A stretch of DNA of 64,000 nt, taken from positions 78,409,256-78,473,255 of the forward strand of contig OZ038510.1 of assembly GCA_964036315.1 (NCBI GenBank), written 5' to 3'. The DNA is from Acanthosepion esculentum (Eukaryota > Mollusca > Cephalopoda > Sepiida > Sepiidae). Made by a program: the position numbers and the translations under genes. The notes beneath the pieces are model-generated. The model was not told where the DNA came from. It saw only the letters and a list, made by a program, of their open reading frames with translations, and searched no databases. Position 1 is the stretch's first letter, and every line of letters begins with the position of its first letter. Positions 33,928-44,519 of the stretch are shown here, piece after piece.

Positions 33928-34302
33928 TTGAGGGACGAAATGTTCAAGGGATCGACTTCAGAAGACATCGAATCTGACGAACTGCCGTCTGCTGGTTTTC
34001 CCATCGGCTTTATTGACAGGAGACAGTTGGCAGAAACCCGAAGTTGCAGAGAAGTCCGTATGTGGACATACCAAGCTGTTCTGCTGCTAACGGGGGAAAA
34101 CCCGGTTGTAAATAATTTTGAGAGACACGTCCGCATGCAATCCGGGGATTCTTTTGGATATTTGTCATATACATATAACAATAAAGATGAGGACAACAGC
34201 CCGAACGATGGAAATAGTGCAAATAGTTACAATACCTCATCTCAAAAATATAGAGAGATATTGAAGGATCGGTACGGACCCGATATACCAAAAATATGGT
34301 GA
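33928..34302 (+). CDS. unrecognised 124-codon open frame merging into a SINE tail
   Basis: The first about 75 codons (to about 34160; segments such as SEDIESDELPSAGFPIGFID and RRQLAETRSCREVRMWTYQA) have moderate composition and match nothing I recognise. The last third is translation of the SINE-V tail (ataaagatgaggacaacagc ... acctcatctcaaaaatatag). A minus-strand frame of similar length overlaps. It may be a fragment of an unknown mobile-element protein or chance. No splice or promoter context supports a gene. Confidence 0.25.
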   Translation: MRDEMFKGSTSEDIESDELPSAGFPIGFIDRRQLAETRSCREVRMWTYQAVLLLTGENPVVNNFERHVRMQSGDSFGYLSYTYNNKDEDNSPNDGNSANSYNTSSQKYREILKDRYGPDIPKIW

Positions 34303-34375
34303 ATATGCCAATAAAGATAAGGACAACAGTACGAACGATATAAATAGAAATATAGACAGATTTTATTTTAGAATT
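34160..34375 (+). mobile_element. SINE-V tail units
   Basis: Two diverged copies of the 107-bp tail unit (ataaagatgaggacaacagc and ataaagataaggacaacagt) lie about 130 bp apart, without the tRNA-like head. Confidence 0.65.
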
Positions 34376-35044
34376 AAAACTAAGATTAATACCCCAAGAA
34401 AGTCATTTTACCTTTTAATCGAATTTTAAATTTAGGTATCCATATTTTTTTCACTTAATTGCAACTTCTTTACAAATTGTGCAAGTCAAAGTTAGAAGTT
34501 GAAGTCACGAGAAAATCTACCCGTGACGGATAGATTCAGAGAAAATGGACCTGGGTTTGAACCTAAATGCGAATTTGTCTTTGATTTCCGAGTCTACTCA
34601 GTCTGCGAACTGCCAAAGATTGATTGTCTGAAGAAAAGCAACTAAAAAATAAGACAAAAATAAACCATCTTCCAAAATAGAGAAATATCACATCAAGGTA
34701 GGTAACTTTTCATCATTTTATTAGTAACTTCCCTTGCACTTGTCAATTACAGTAGCCTCCCTTTATCCGCTGTTTCCCGCTCCATCGAATGTGATGGTTC
34801 CCAAATGATGAGGCTCGCCTCATAGGTGCGACGGAAGAGGATAGCAGGTGAGTCAGAATGATTCAACGACAATCAAAAATTTATAAACAGTTTTTAAAAA
34901 ATTCATATGCCAAAAATAAGTATGATTTCAAAATTTAAAATGTTATTATGGATTAATTGTAATTGCATGCATGAGTCCCAGTATAAATAGTAATAAATAA
35001 TTATTGACCGACTTTATCATTGTGATATTTTGGCATTATATCAA
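34376..35044. other. unassigned stretch with a possible pogo-like terminus
   Basis: 'cagtagcctccctttatccg' at 34751 resembles the termini of pogo/Tigger-type transposons, but no mate was found. The rest is unassigned. Confidence 0.3.
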
Positions 35045-35100
35045 GGTCGGCAGCGGAAAGTCGGCAGCGGAAGGTCGGCAGCGGAAGGTCAGCAGCGGAA
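35042..35100. repeat. 16-bp GC-rich minisatellite, about 4 copies
   Basis: Units of ggtcggcagcggaa(a/g) repeat four times with two substitutions. Confidence 0.9.
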
Positions 35101-35109
35101 AATAAGTTG

Positions 35110-35405
35110 TGCCTTAAAACACAGCGCCGCTCATGGCTAAAACAACCAATTCGCGATCGGGACGGTTTTTGATAATTACCACAGTAGTTGGGATATTCGC
35201 GCCTTTCTCTAGCCTCTCCAGCGCGCTGGGCCCTATTCTCTGCATAGATCTTTGCTCCAGCGAAAACAGCAGTTCTCCACCCAACTCGCTCCCGGGCAAC
35301 TGCATCCCAGTTCGCAGAATGACAGAAAATTCCATCATGGATGTTTTACACTGGTCCTTGAAGCAAAGCATGGGTCGTTCAACGTTACACGTGCCCTCAG
35401 ACAAT
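35110..35405 (-). pseudogene. LINE ('LINE-X') ORF2 C-terminus, 3' part of a split copy
   Basis: On the minus strand the sequence reads KLSEGTCNVERPMLCFKDQC, then (frame shifted) NWDAVARERVGWRTAVFAGA and NYCGNYQKPSRSRIGCFSHE followed by RRC. The order G-R(N)V-RP-L-FKD-CK, W--VA-(D/E)R--WR and a terminal Cys/His motif is the common end of animal LINE ORF2 proteins. Its upstream continuation is found at 36180-36245, on the far side of LINE-A. Confidence 0.75.
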
Positions 35406-35407
35406 TT

Positions 35408-36180
35408 CCAGTACTTTTTTTTTTTAAGCGTATCACCCCAAGCAAGGCTGGAGGCCACTATCACGCAAGGGGTTAAAGAAGGGTTGGAGGAAGAGCAGAT
35501 AGGAGTGGTAAAGGAGAGGATGTGGAGAAAGAGAAAGACAGTGGGTCGATCAAGGCAAGGGGGTTACAGAAGATTTGGAGCGAGAGCAGATAGGAATGAA
35601 AAATGAAAGGATGTGGAGAAGGGAAGTGGATAGATCAAGGCAACTGGAGATGTCGATTGACGCTACACTTAAACCGTTGGAGATTGTATTTGTCAGGGAA
35701 ACAGTAATAGGGAAGGGAGTTCCATAGGCGAGATGTGCGAGACATGAAGCTATTGGAGTAGAAGAGACGTCTGCGTCTAACAGTTTCCACGGTGTAGGGG
35801 TGGGAGCGGGATGCCAGCCTCGTGGGGCGTTTAAATTCACGAAGCCTAGGGACAAGCGAAAGCAGCTCCTCGGAGCAATTACCGTGAAAGTACTTGTAAA
35901 AAAGGCAGAGCGAGGCAACATCGCGTCTGTAAGAGAGCGACTGCAGACGAGATGACAGATCAGGGCCAATCACGTTGCCTATCCATCTCTGGATCTTATC
36001 AAGAACCCTGAGGCAAACAGCAGGGGCCCCAGACCATATATGGCAGCAATACTCCATGCAAGGGCGAATGGTCGATTTATAGACTTGGAGGATCGATTCC
36101 GGGGAGAAAAATTTCCTGGCTCGGCACAGAGAAGCAACTTTCCTTGCGGTGGCTGATACAACTGACTCGATGTATTTATG
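35408..36180 (-). mobile_element. LINE-A copy, 5'-truncated, inserted into LINE-X
   Basis: On the minus strand a post-RT region (KYIESVVSATARKVASLCRA) is followed by MEYCCHIWSGAPAVCLRVLD, then FYKYFHGNCSEELLSLVPRL and RLWNSLPYYCFPDKYNLQRF. A 3' UTR ends in ccttgcttggggtgata and a poly-A (poly-T at 35417-35426 on the plus strand). At least two frameshifts are present. The C-terminal pattern is that of jockey/CR1-like LINEs. It is the best preserved C-terminus of the family in this window. Confidence 0.85.
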
Positions 36181-36245
36181 TTTGGGAATTCTGGAGTTAT
36201 CTATGCGCGCAACGTGTCCAAGCCACCTGAGACGCCGAGATTGCG
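36180..36245 (-). pseudogene. LINE-X fragment, 5' part
   Basis: The minus strand reads SQSRRLRWLGHVARIDNSRI followed by PK. RWLGHV-R-----R-PK is the segment that normally sits directly before the L-EG-R---RP motif found at 35405. The two pieces are therefore one LINE split by the LINE-A insertion. Confidence 0.7.
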
Positions 36246-36403
36246 AAGTGGGATGTATTTACTAAATGCAAACTCTTATAGAACTTCTGTATCTTATCTC
36301 GCCATCTAATTTGTAAGATATTTCTTAAACATCTCTTGTGAAAACTAACGCACATCAGCAACAGTAAATAATACTCTACGTTCTATATACCTTTCTTTCT
36401 AAC
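36246..36403. other. spacer
   Basis: Nothing was recognised here. Confidence 0.4.
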
Positions 36404-36638
36404 TGTTATAGGTCCTTACCTATAACTACAGAATGAACTTTTCCTAACACTATGTATACTACGCCTCTCAAGAGAGAGAGACAAATCGAGTCGAGCCGAT
36501 AGTAGTTCACTCCAAACCAGACTGACAGTCATACTAACACCTTCCACATCTTGTATTATTATTCCGTGTAATATATCTTCGTTATTTCTACTCTTGTGTT
36601 CGTGTTGTTCTTCCTTGGTCCTAACCTGGACCATAACA
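36404..36638. mobile_element. possible solo LTR, 235 bp
   Basis: The segment starts TGTTATAGGTCC and ends GGACCATAACA, giving TG...CA ends inside an 11-12 bp near-perfect inverted repeat typical of LTRs. No target duplication is seen (ctaac against catat), so the call is tentative. Confidence 0.4.
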
Positions 36639-37190
36639 CATATAAATATACCTAAATTTTTATTTAATAAATTGGACAAAACAAAAGATTAACCACTAAA
36701 ATTAATAATACAACAGAATAATCATAACAATATTGTTGTAATGGAACGTCCCACAATCCTTATCGCCTATGTGGACTGACTATATCAGTAGCTATATATA
36801 ATGAGCACAGGGTATACCTGCAGGCTTGCTTTGGCAATAAGTTGGAGATTCGTCTCCAGCTATGCTGGTCGAACTCTGCCTTCGGGCAGTGAGGAACCCA
36901 GACGCCGAAGGGTAGTCTCGTCTGGGGTGGTAGACAGCTACCCGACACGGTGTATACGGGGTCTACAGGGAATTTTTGACCGAAACTACGGGATAGGTTT
37001 TGCCCCGCATTAAAAAACGGCCTTGTGCCACATCCTGCCTCGCGGGGAGGTAAAGGTAAATAACCTTGCTTCGGGAATTACTAGCCTGCCACCCGATTCA
37101 CTGTCTTTCAGTAATGTATTCTCTTTTACAATAAACCTCTCTTCTTTCATCTACGTGCGTGTTGCTGTTCCTTCACTCGAGTACCACCTT
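36639..37190. other. GC/CpG-richer block, possible LTR or element fragment
   Basis: Features in order are an AT-rich lead-in, a TATA-like tatatataatgagc at 36790, a CpG-rich body (for example cttcgggcagtgaggaaccc), and AATAAA at 37129. The order promoter-body-polyA would suit an LTR beginning tgtaatggaacgtccc near 36736, but no matching end was found. Short open frames (36801-37013) have no domain. Confidence 0.3.
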
Positions 37191-37289
37191 TGTCTGTTTT
37201 TAACCTCTTTAAGGACACAACAAATATATATAGTAATAAGAATTATATGATGGATAAAAGATTCGTTCGCACGAGGCACCACTCAAATT

Positions 37290-37531
37290 TTATGAGGTTT
37301 TTTCCGAAAAATATATTTTTATATATATGTATATTTATAAATACAGACATATTTATTCATTTTAATGTTCTCATCTTTGATTGTCATAGATGCTCATACA
37401 GACATATATTTATATATATATTTATCTATACAAACATATATTTATATATACTGACATATATTTATTCATTTTGTCACATGAGGAAGTGTTCTTATCTTTG
37501 ATTGTCATAGATGCTCATACTGAAATATATT

Positions 37532-37572
<41 letters not shown>
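37290..37572. repeat. AT-rich duplicated repeat and (AAT)n microsatellite
   Basis: 'atctttgattgtcatagatg' occurs at about 37373 and 37494 (offset about 121 bp), each followed by ctcatac and tatattta repeats. An (AAT)n run of about 12 units occupies 37537-37572. Confidence 0.9.
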
Positions 37573-37573
<1 letters not shown>

Positions 37574-37960
37574 GTCGGCCACTCGTATTCGAGGATACCC
37601 TTCTACTAGTGCGGCTAGCCAATCCCTTTTGCAGACTCTCACTCAGGCACATTTGTGTTTATTCAACACCCACAGAAACCATCTGTTGTTTATACTGCAA
37701 CTATGCTGAGCAGACCTTAGTTACAGTTTCTGGGAGATAACGTGTTATCTAGCGTGATCAACAATCCGAACAACACCAGCGCACTCAAACTCTCGATCAC
37801 GATGACTTGTGACTTCGTGCTAACAGAGATATCGACGGCCCCAAGTGTTCTACGCAATTTCACTCACAAATGCTATGGTTCTCGGGCACTTTCCAAGTAT
37901 TCTCGAGCTATCTTCTGGCGTCCATTGATTTTGGGTCGACGGGATATATCTTGTATTAGT
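37573..37960 (+). repeat. dispersed repeat 'R2', copy 1
   Basis: Shared landmarks with 57264-57600, in the same order, are ttgcagac-c-c-ctcaggca, cacatttgtg-tt-ttcaa, gtagttacag-ttct-g, and tgacttcgtgctaacaga. The family is unassigned; there is no coding potential. Confidence 0.7.
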
Positions 37961-37984
37961 TGATTGTTTTCATTGAAGAATTGA

Positions 37985-38035
37985 TTGATTGATTTGTTCG
38001 TTTTTTTACGGGTTATCAACACTTGGCAGGTTATT
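37985..38035 (-). mobile_element. diverged retroposon tail-like motif, minus strand
   Basis: The plus-strand ttttacgggttatcaacact resembles the reverse complement of agttgatatgccgtaaa, with substitutions. This is a weak call. Confidence 0.3.
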
Positions 38036-38214
38036 CTAGAGTGGAAGATTTTTTTTTAACATAATAATGATTTCGTGATACAAGTTTCACTAATTAACCC
38101 ATAGCTGGGTATGTGGGCGGTGATGGGATGGATTCGTAACTTTCCCAAGATCATTTGCGTGTAAGGGAATATAACAAATCCAAATTTTCGGCATTTCTTC
38201 GAATATTGCTGCCA
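38036..38214. other. degraded SINE-like tail
   Basis: The block tagctgggtatgtgggcggtgatgggatggattcgtaactttcccaagatcatttgcgtgtaag, cited here only by position (38104-38165), resembles the reversed body of the tRNA-SINEs (compare 51250-51310). The head is not recognisable. Confidence 0.45.
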
Positions 38215-39290
38215 ATTTTGGTCTAGTGCTCGTGCTATATTTTAGAGATTCTTGGTATAATCAAAAAAAGAATCTGCAATATTATTGGTCCTGATCTAGT
38301 TTCTCGGCTTCAGTCCATTTCCCACAGACGTAACATAGATTCCCTGCGTCTTTTCTAGAAATACTTTCATTGTAATTGTTTTGATGAACTTTACTCTTTG
38401 GTCCCTAGACTTTCTTGGCAGCTAGGTCTCATCATTTTACAGTTGAAATGGCTAGAGGTAACCGTAAGTTCTATGCTAACAGTTTCTTAATCTGATAAGG
38501 ATGTTCATGGTAATTGTTCTGATGAGCTATCGTCTTTGGTACCTAGACTTTATGAATTTAAGAGCAGTACTAGATTGGCAGCTAGGTCTCATCATTTTAC
38601 AGTTGAAATGGCTAGAGGTAACCGTAAGTTCTATGCTAACAGTTTCTTAATCTGATAAGTATGTTCATGGTAATTGTTCTGATGAGCTATCCTCTTTGGT
38701 ACCTAGACTTTATGAATTTAAGAGCAGTACTAGATTGGCAGCTAGGTCTCATCATTTTACAGTTGAAATGGCTAGATGTAACCGCAAGTTCTATGCTAAC
38801 AGTTTCTTAATCTGATAAGTATGTTCATGGTAATTGTTCTGATGAGCGATCCTCTTTGGTACCTAGACTTTATGAATTTAAGAGCAGTACTAGATTGGCA
38901 GCTAGGTCTCATCATTTTACAGTTGAAATGGCTAGATGTAACCATAAGTTCTATGCTAACAGTTTCTTAATCTGATAAGTATGTTCATGGTAATTGTTTT
39001 GATGAGCTATCCTGTTTGATGCCTAGACTTTATGAATTTAAGAGCAGTTCTAGATTGGCAGCTAGGTCTCATCATTTTACAGTTGAAATGGCTAGATGTA
39101 ACCATAAGTTCTATGCCAAAAGTTTCTTAATCTGATAAGTATGTTCATGGTAATTGTCCTGATGAGCTACCCTCTTTGCTACCTAGACTTTATGAATTTA
39201 AGCGCAGTACTAGATTGGCAGCTAGGTCTCATCATTTTACAGTTGTAATGGCTAGAAAAAATTCTCTGTTCTATGGTATACCTCCCAAAC
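38215..39290 (+). mobile_element. LINE-A fragment with a 160-bp internal tandem array
   Basis: It starts with a single-copy part (about 38230-38375; in broken frames RICNI-GPDLVSRLQS-like). Five units then begin at 38501, 38661, 38821, 38981 and 39141, exactly 160 bp apart, preceded by a shortened unit. Each unit encodes the LINE-A segment from VHGNCSDELSSLVPRLYEFK to SHHFTVEMARGNRKFYANSF, then a stop. The junction is tctgataagtatgttcatgg. Since 160 is not a multiple of 3 and each unit has a stop, the array is non-coding. A matching array in opposite orientation lies at 45861-46290. Confidence 0.9.
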
Positions 39291-39656
39291 AGTACCTTTG
39301 TTTCTTTTTTCTTTCTTTTTTTTATGTTTAGTAATCATCGGGGGATTGTTTTAAATGACGACATAGAACAGAGACAGGATTATTGATTTTTTTCGGAAGA
39401 CTTCACGATTATTTCCCCACGTAGATTTTATATTTTCTTCAAAGAATCTTCATAATATTTAATGTATTAGTTCCGTCGATAAATCTTTGGCCCCAGTAGA
39501 AATTGTTCCTCAAATATTAAACTATTGTATTCTTCGCTTCAGTCAAAATAGTAATATAACGTGCGAAAAACTAATCTATTATTATTGTTATTGATTTTGG
39601 ATCAGAAAAAAAATCAGTCAGATTTGCAACAACAATCGAAAAATAACTGTTTTCTG

Positions 39657-39666
<10 letters not shown>
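39291..39666. other. AT-rich unassigned stretch
   Basis: No gene or repeat was recognised between the LINE-A array and the TA microsatellite. Confidence 0.4.

Positions 39667-39742
<76 letters not shown>
39667..39742. repeat. (TA)n microsatellite
   Basis: About 38 TA dinucleotides follow cacacacaca and directly abut the 3' end of a LINE-A copy. It may have grown from that element's tail. Confidence 0.97.
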
Positions 39743-39746
<4 letters not shown>

Positions 39747-39749
39747 AGC

Positions 39750-40710
39750 TTTTCACCCCAAGCAAGGCTGGAAGCCGCTAGCACGCAAGGGGTTACAGAA
39801 GGTTTGGAGGAAGAGCAGATCTGAGTGGTAGAGGAAAGGATGTGGAGAAAGATAGTGGATCGATCAAGGCAAGAGGGTTACAGAAGATTTGGAGCGAGAG
39901 CAGATAGGAATGAAAGGGGAAAGGATGTGGAGAAAGGAAGTGGATAGATGAAGGCAACTGGAGATGTCAATTGACGTTACACTTAAATAGTTGGAGATTA
40001 TATTTGTCAGAGAAACAGGAATAAGGAAGGGAGTTCCACAGGCGAGAGATGCGAGACATGAAGCTATTGGAGTAGAAGAGACGTCTACATCTAACAGTTT
40101 CAACAGTGAAGGGGTGGGAACGGGATGCCAGCCTCGTAGGACGCTTAAATTCATGAGGCCTGGAAACCAGCGAAAGCAGCTCATCGGAGCAATTCCCGTG
40201 AAAGTATTTGTAAAAAAGACAGAGCGAGGCAACGGCGCGTCTGTGAGAGAGCGACTGCAGACGAGATGACAGATCAGGGCCAATTACGTTGCATATCCGT
40301 CTCTGGATCTTATCAAGAACCCTGAGGCAAACAGCAGGGGCTCCAGACCATATGACAGCAATACTCCATGCAAGGGTGAACGGTTGATTTATAGATTTGG
40401 AGGATCGATTCCGGGGAGAAAATTTTCTGGCCCGGCACAGGGAGCCAACTTTCCTTGTGGTGGATGAAGCAATTGACTCGATGTATTTGTTCCATCTCAG
40501 GTCAGCGGACTCCTTGAGACCGAGCAGCCGCAGAGAGGAGCTCTCGAGAAGTTGGGCTTCAGACATTCTAATGGGATGCAGAGATGGATCCCTGTGGTGG
40601 TTAATAGAGAGCAGTTTTGTTTTAGTGGCGTTATCATTCCCGCTTGAAGACGACGTACCAAAATTATTCTTAAATCCTAAAAAAGCATACAACTTTCTTG
40701 TGTAAGCCTG
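39750..40710 (-). mobile_element. LINE-A copy, 5'-truncated, longest C-terminal region
   Basis: On the minus strand the copy opens in the RT thumb region (NATKTKLLSINHHRD ... LRLLGLKESADLRWNKYIES). It continues through SLCRARKF and, after a frame change, PAVCLRVLDKIQRRICNVIG, LCLFYKYFHGNCSDELLSLV and RLWNSLPYSCFSDKYNLQLF. The 3' UTR (cccttgcgtgctagcggc) ends ccttgcttggggtgaaa at 39755. Two or more frameshifts are present. The sequence is close to the copy at 35408-36180. Confidence 0.85.
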
Positions 40711-40904
40711 TAAGTAAAACGTCTTCATTACATAAATGTAAGAAAAAATGTTTCTTACAAAATGACCCATATAGGTGACCCTGTTTCAAAAGACACACAG
40801 ACGTTTAATCCCATTCAAACAAACATATACCTGTCCTATAGGTGGGTCCTGAAATGTGACGACATCATCGAGTTGTAACCCCACCGCCACTAAGCGTCTC
40901 CCTA
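40711..40904. other. spacer
   Basis: Nothing was recognised here. Confidence 0.4.
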
Positions 40905-41790
40905 TCTAGTAAATGCTTACAGACTCAAATATAAACGACTAATATTTACCTATCCCTGAATCAAGAGCCTGATTGTAGACTCAGATATAAAACACCAATA
41001 TTGGTTTATTGTCGAATCAAATAACCGCTTATAGACTCAAATATAAAACACCAATATTGGTTTATTGTCGAACCAAATAAACGCTTATAGACTCAAATAT
41101 AAAACACCAATATTGGTTTATTGTCGGACCAAATAACCGCTTATAGACTCCAATATAATCGATCAATATCCACCTATTCTTGAACTAAAATTTATCTATC
41201 CAATAAGAAAGTTCTTACAGATTCAACTACAAGTGTGTATAATTATCTATCCACCAAGCAAGTACTTACAAATTCAAATACAAGTGACATTTATTTACCT
41301 ATCCACCAAGCAAGTAAGTGCTTACAGATTCAAATATAAAGAAACAATATCTTCTTGTTGGATAGACAAATTTTGGTTCAATTACCAATTCGTGAACCAA
41401 AATTCATCTGTCCACCAAGCAAGTACTTAGAGATTCAAATACAGGTGTGTATAGTTACCTATCCATCAAGCAAGTAAGTGATTACAGATTCAAATATAAA
41501 GAAACAATAATCACCTATTCTCGAACCAACTAAATGCGAGGTGACTCAAATATAAACGACCATTATTTACAAATCCCTGAAGTAAATTCCCTGTGTCCCC
41601 TGTGGAGGGAAAAACATCCCAACGCGGTCACCTACCAAGAAATGGTCACAGACTGAAATATTAGCGATCAATATGTTACCTATTGGCGAAAGTTGTAAAT
41701 GCTTATAGACTCAAATATAAACTAACAATATTTGTCTTTAAACTCAGATATAAACGATCAACGATTACATGTAGTTTACCTATACATTCA
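40905..41790. repeat. degenerate tandem repeat, best units 56 bp
   Basis: Three nearly identical units ('gcttatagactcaaatataa', caccaatattggtttattgt) start at 41027, 41083 and 41139. Older units of 45-60 bp with 'cttacagattcaaatataaa' and 'tatccaccaagcaagta' cover the rest. Confidence 0.85.
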
Positions 41791-42934
41791 AATAAAAACC
41801 GAACTAGTGTTCATCTCTTCCCTTTAGTATAAACCACAATATTCAACCAGACAAATGCTCAATTTTTGATTCAAGTATTAATCAAAGTAATGTTTAGTTC
41901 CACTTCATATTTTTAGACTTTAAAGCCATTCCACCAAAGGCTAAGAATAATTTTACACCTATTTATAAAATAAGACAAAAAATACCTTTGCTCAATTTGG
42001 GTAGGGGGGATGCATAACACTTATATACTCGGAAGGTGAAATCAGCGTGTCAAGTTCAAATTCGCGTCTAATATGTTGCGTTCCCTTTGTAATAATACCC
42101 TTGGGAAAGGCAAGAATTTGTTTCTTGTTTCCTCCAGTTATGGTTAATATAGTAGGGTAGACTGATCTCTTTACCATTGCCAATCTAAGAGAATGGTGAC
42201 TCTGAATTCAGAAACGTGGTGAAGGCAACTGGATAACCCTACTATTTTCCCAGGAATCATGACAATTCGCAGATATTAAAAGAAAACTATTGCTTACATC
42301 CTGAAATTTCTGTATGTCCCAAATGATTCCAACTGAAATAACATGCCAAAATATTTTCGAGAAATACAAGAAAACATTAGAAGCTTATTATTAAAATATG
42401 ACTATCTCTTCATTCCTAACATTTGAGATAAATATATTTTTATAATATCTCTCATTAAAAAAGCTATATTTTCTTTTATTTAGTCTTTGCGATATTGATT
42501 TAAATAGTTCATAAAATGGACATAATTGTTGAATATTTTGGGATAATTTCATGAAGATTTATCTAGAACTAGAGGGGGCGAACATTGTCATTGAGGGCTG
42601 CCTCATTGTTTACTCCCTGTAAAGTGGTGTGCATCATAATAACATTTTTAATTTCACACCGACAATATAAATAACGGTCGAAAAATGACAGCGTGCTCTA
42701 AAAAATTCCGCTTGAAGACGACGCGCCAAAAATATTCTTGAGTCTGAGAAATAATATAGCAGAATGAAATTGAAAAATCCAACTCGATGTTATTGCGAGA
42801 AACAAGTCCCTTGTCAGTTCTTATTGGTGCGCATCAGGATTAACTCTGAACCCTAATCCTTTAGGCATAATGACGATCTGGGGGACGGTCCCTTGAGACC
42901 AGTACAATGTGGAATGGCTATAGTGCCGGTCAGC
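41791..42934. other. unassigned stretch
   Basis: 'gcttgaagacgacgcgccaa' at 42712 matches a segment at the 5' edge of LINE-A copy 39750-40710 (cgcttgaagacgacgtacca at 40642), so a small LINE-A-associated repeat is present. Sequence near 42200-42290 weakly resembles 59310-59390. No gene was recognised. Confidence 0.4.
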
Positions 42935-43488
42935 TTATCTGAGAACCCGAACCATATCTTTCCTTTCGTTCAGCGGGGCGCGGAGGTTATGCATGTTTGG
43001 GATAAACGCTTGATAGTAATTCGCTAACCCCAAAAAACTCTGTAGCTCTGTGACGTTTTCAGGAGCCGGCATGTCCTTAATTGCAATGGCCCTTTCTGGG
43101 TCCGGTCTCCTACCGTCTTTGTTTATGATGTGACCCAAATATTTAATTTCTGTCATGAAGAAGTCACATTTGCTTTCCTTTATTTTGAAGCCATACTCTT
43201 GTATTCGTGAAAATACTTTGTGGATATGTTCCCAGTGTTGTTCCAAGCTGTTTATTACTGTTTATTAGTATGTCGTCTAGGTAAGCCGTTGAAAAATCAA
43301 GTCCACCCAGCATGGCGTCCATAACCTGCTGAAAAATGGCTGGTGCGACTTTGACTCCAAAAGCAAGCCTTTCAAACTTGTATAAACTTCTATGTGTATT
43401 TATACATAGTAATTTGGAGCTATCTTCCTCAACGGGTATCTGGAGATAAGCTTCGCTGAGATCGATTTTTGAAAAGAACTTGCCTCCA
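42935..43488 (-). pseudogene. Ty3/Gypsy reverse-transcriptase fragment
   Basis: On the minus strand one frame reads FFSKIDLSEAYLQIPVEEDS, FERLAFGVKVAPAIFQQVMD, and FSTAYLDDILINS, which contains the catalytic Y-DD box. After a frameshift near 43250 the palm/thumb continues with HIHKVFSRIQEYGFKIKESK, IKYLGHIINKDGRRPDPERA and ELQSFLGLANYYQAFIPN. FSK-DL--AY-Q, YLDDIL and the YLGH-I-----DP motif are diagnostic of Gypsy-type RT. The fragment lacks protease, RNase H and integrase and is joined abruptly to LINE-A sequence at 43488. Confidence 0.9.
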
Positions 43489-43692
43489 TTAAGCGAAGGG
43501 GTGGGAACGGGATGCCAGCTTCGTAGGACGCTTAAATTCATGAGGCCTGGGAACCAGCGAAAGCAGCTCATCGGAGCAATTACCATGAAAGTATTTGTAA
43601 AAAAAGACGGTACGTCTGTGAGAGAGCGACTGCAGACGAGATGCCAGATCAGGGCCAATTACATTGCATACCCGTCTCTGGATCTTATCAAG
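43489..43692 (-). mobile_element. LINE-A fragment fused to the Gypsy fragment
   Basis: The minus strand covers DKIQRR...GPDL through HGNCSDELLSLVPRPHEFKR to SRSHPFT, in broken frames. It then switches directly into Gypsy RT at 43488. The expected rest of the LINE-A C-terminus is absent downstream, so this is a breakpoint, not a simple nested insertion. The other edge is a GT/TA microsatellite. Confidence 0.75.
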
Positions 43693-43795
43693 AACCCCCT
43701 AATGTGTGTGTATGTCTGTGTGTCTATGTGTATGTATGTATATATATATATATGTGCGCGTGTGGGTGTATATATATGTATATATGTGTATACTA
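43693..43795. repeat. (TG)n/(TA)n degenerate microsatellite
   Basis: Alternating tg/ta dinucleotides (tgtgtgtatgtctgtgtgtc ... tatatatatatatgtgcgcg). Confidence 0.9.
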
Positions 43796-44237
43796 ATTCC
43801 TTGTAATAAGACCGTATGTATATATGGAAAGGTAATATACATACACATACTAGCAAAAACGCACACACAATACACAAAAATAAAAATAGATCTAAGAACA
43901 TAAAGGGTTCATTAAAAGATAAGAATACAGATATCTTTCTCTTTATCGGACCAATCTTAATTGTTTTATTACTCATTAAGCATAAGAACGCTCTCACCAC
44001 CAGTCCAAGAAAGACAGAGAATGTTTAACATCGAAAACCATAAGGAAAATTAATTCAGTTTAATAATATGTGTAAATATCCACTATTTGCTTGAAGAAGG
44101 TCGCAGGACGGGAAACACGTGTAACAAGATTATGGAAAATGAAATATATTTTTTTTTTAAATTCACATTACAATTGCGGTTTCTCTCTTCTTTTTAAAAT
44201 ATACACTTTTCTCTCCTTGGAAGAACTATAACCTCTT

Positions 44238-44245
<8 letters not shown>
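43796..44245. other. unassigned stretch
   Basis: Short lysine- and threonine-rich open frames (43816-44028) have no recognisable domain. A 'cttgaagaaggtcgcaggac' segment at 44090 resembles retroposon 3' ends. Confidence 0.3.

Positions 44246-44305
<60 letters not shown>
44246..44305. repeat. (TA)n microsatellite
   Basis: About 30 TA dinucleotides. Confidence 0.97.
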
Positions 44306-44308
<3 letters not shown>

Positions 44309-44519
44309 AGCACCACAAGTTTAGGCGGTAATTTTTAAAAACATTTTACATTTTCCTAGACACAACTGTTTCCTTTTAGCGTCTGTAATTAAACTCAAGT
44401 AAAAAGCTGGATTTTGAAGGCTACTTTTCACTGCGGGCAGACGCTTCCTAACTAGAAGATTCGCACAAAACAATTTTTATCTTCTCCTGCATTCAGTAGA
44501 TTAAAGTAGATGTATAACC
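44306..44519. other. spacer
   Basis: Nothing was recognised here. Confidence 0.4.

Noticed and set aside
35133..36057. Plus-strand open frames across 35133-35606 and similar frames at 39991-40269, 43480-43806 and 52725-52907
   Set aside because: They are antisense shadows of LINE protein sequence on the minus strand, where the recognisable motifs lie.
38501..39265. Hammerhead core in the 160-bp array because of CTGATGAG
   Set aside because: No GAAA at the required position and no stem II; the CTGATGAG is the coding sequence for SDEL.
39561..39824. IYIYIY-type open frames around (TA)n
   Set aside because: Low-complexity artefact; the end of the plus frame is the complement of the LINE-A 3' UTR.
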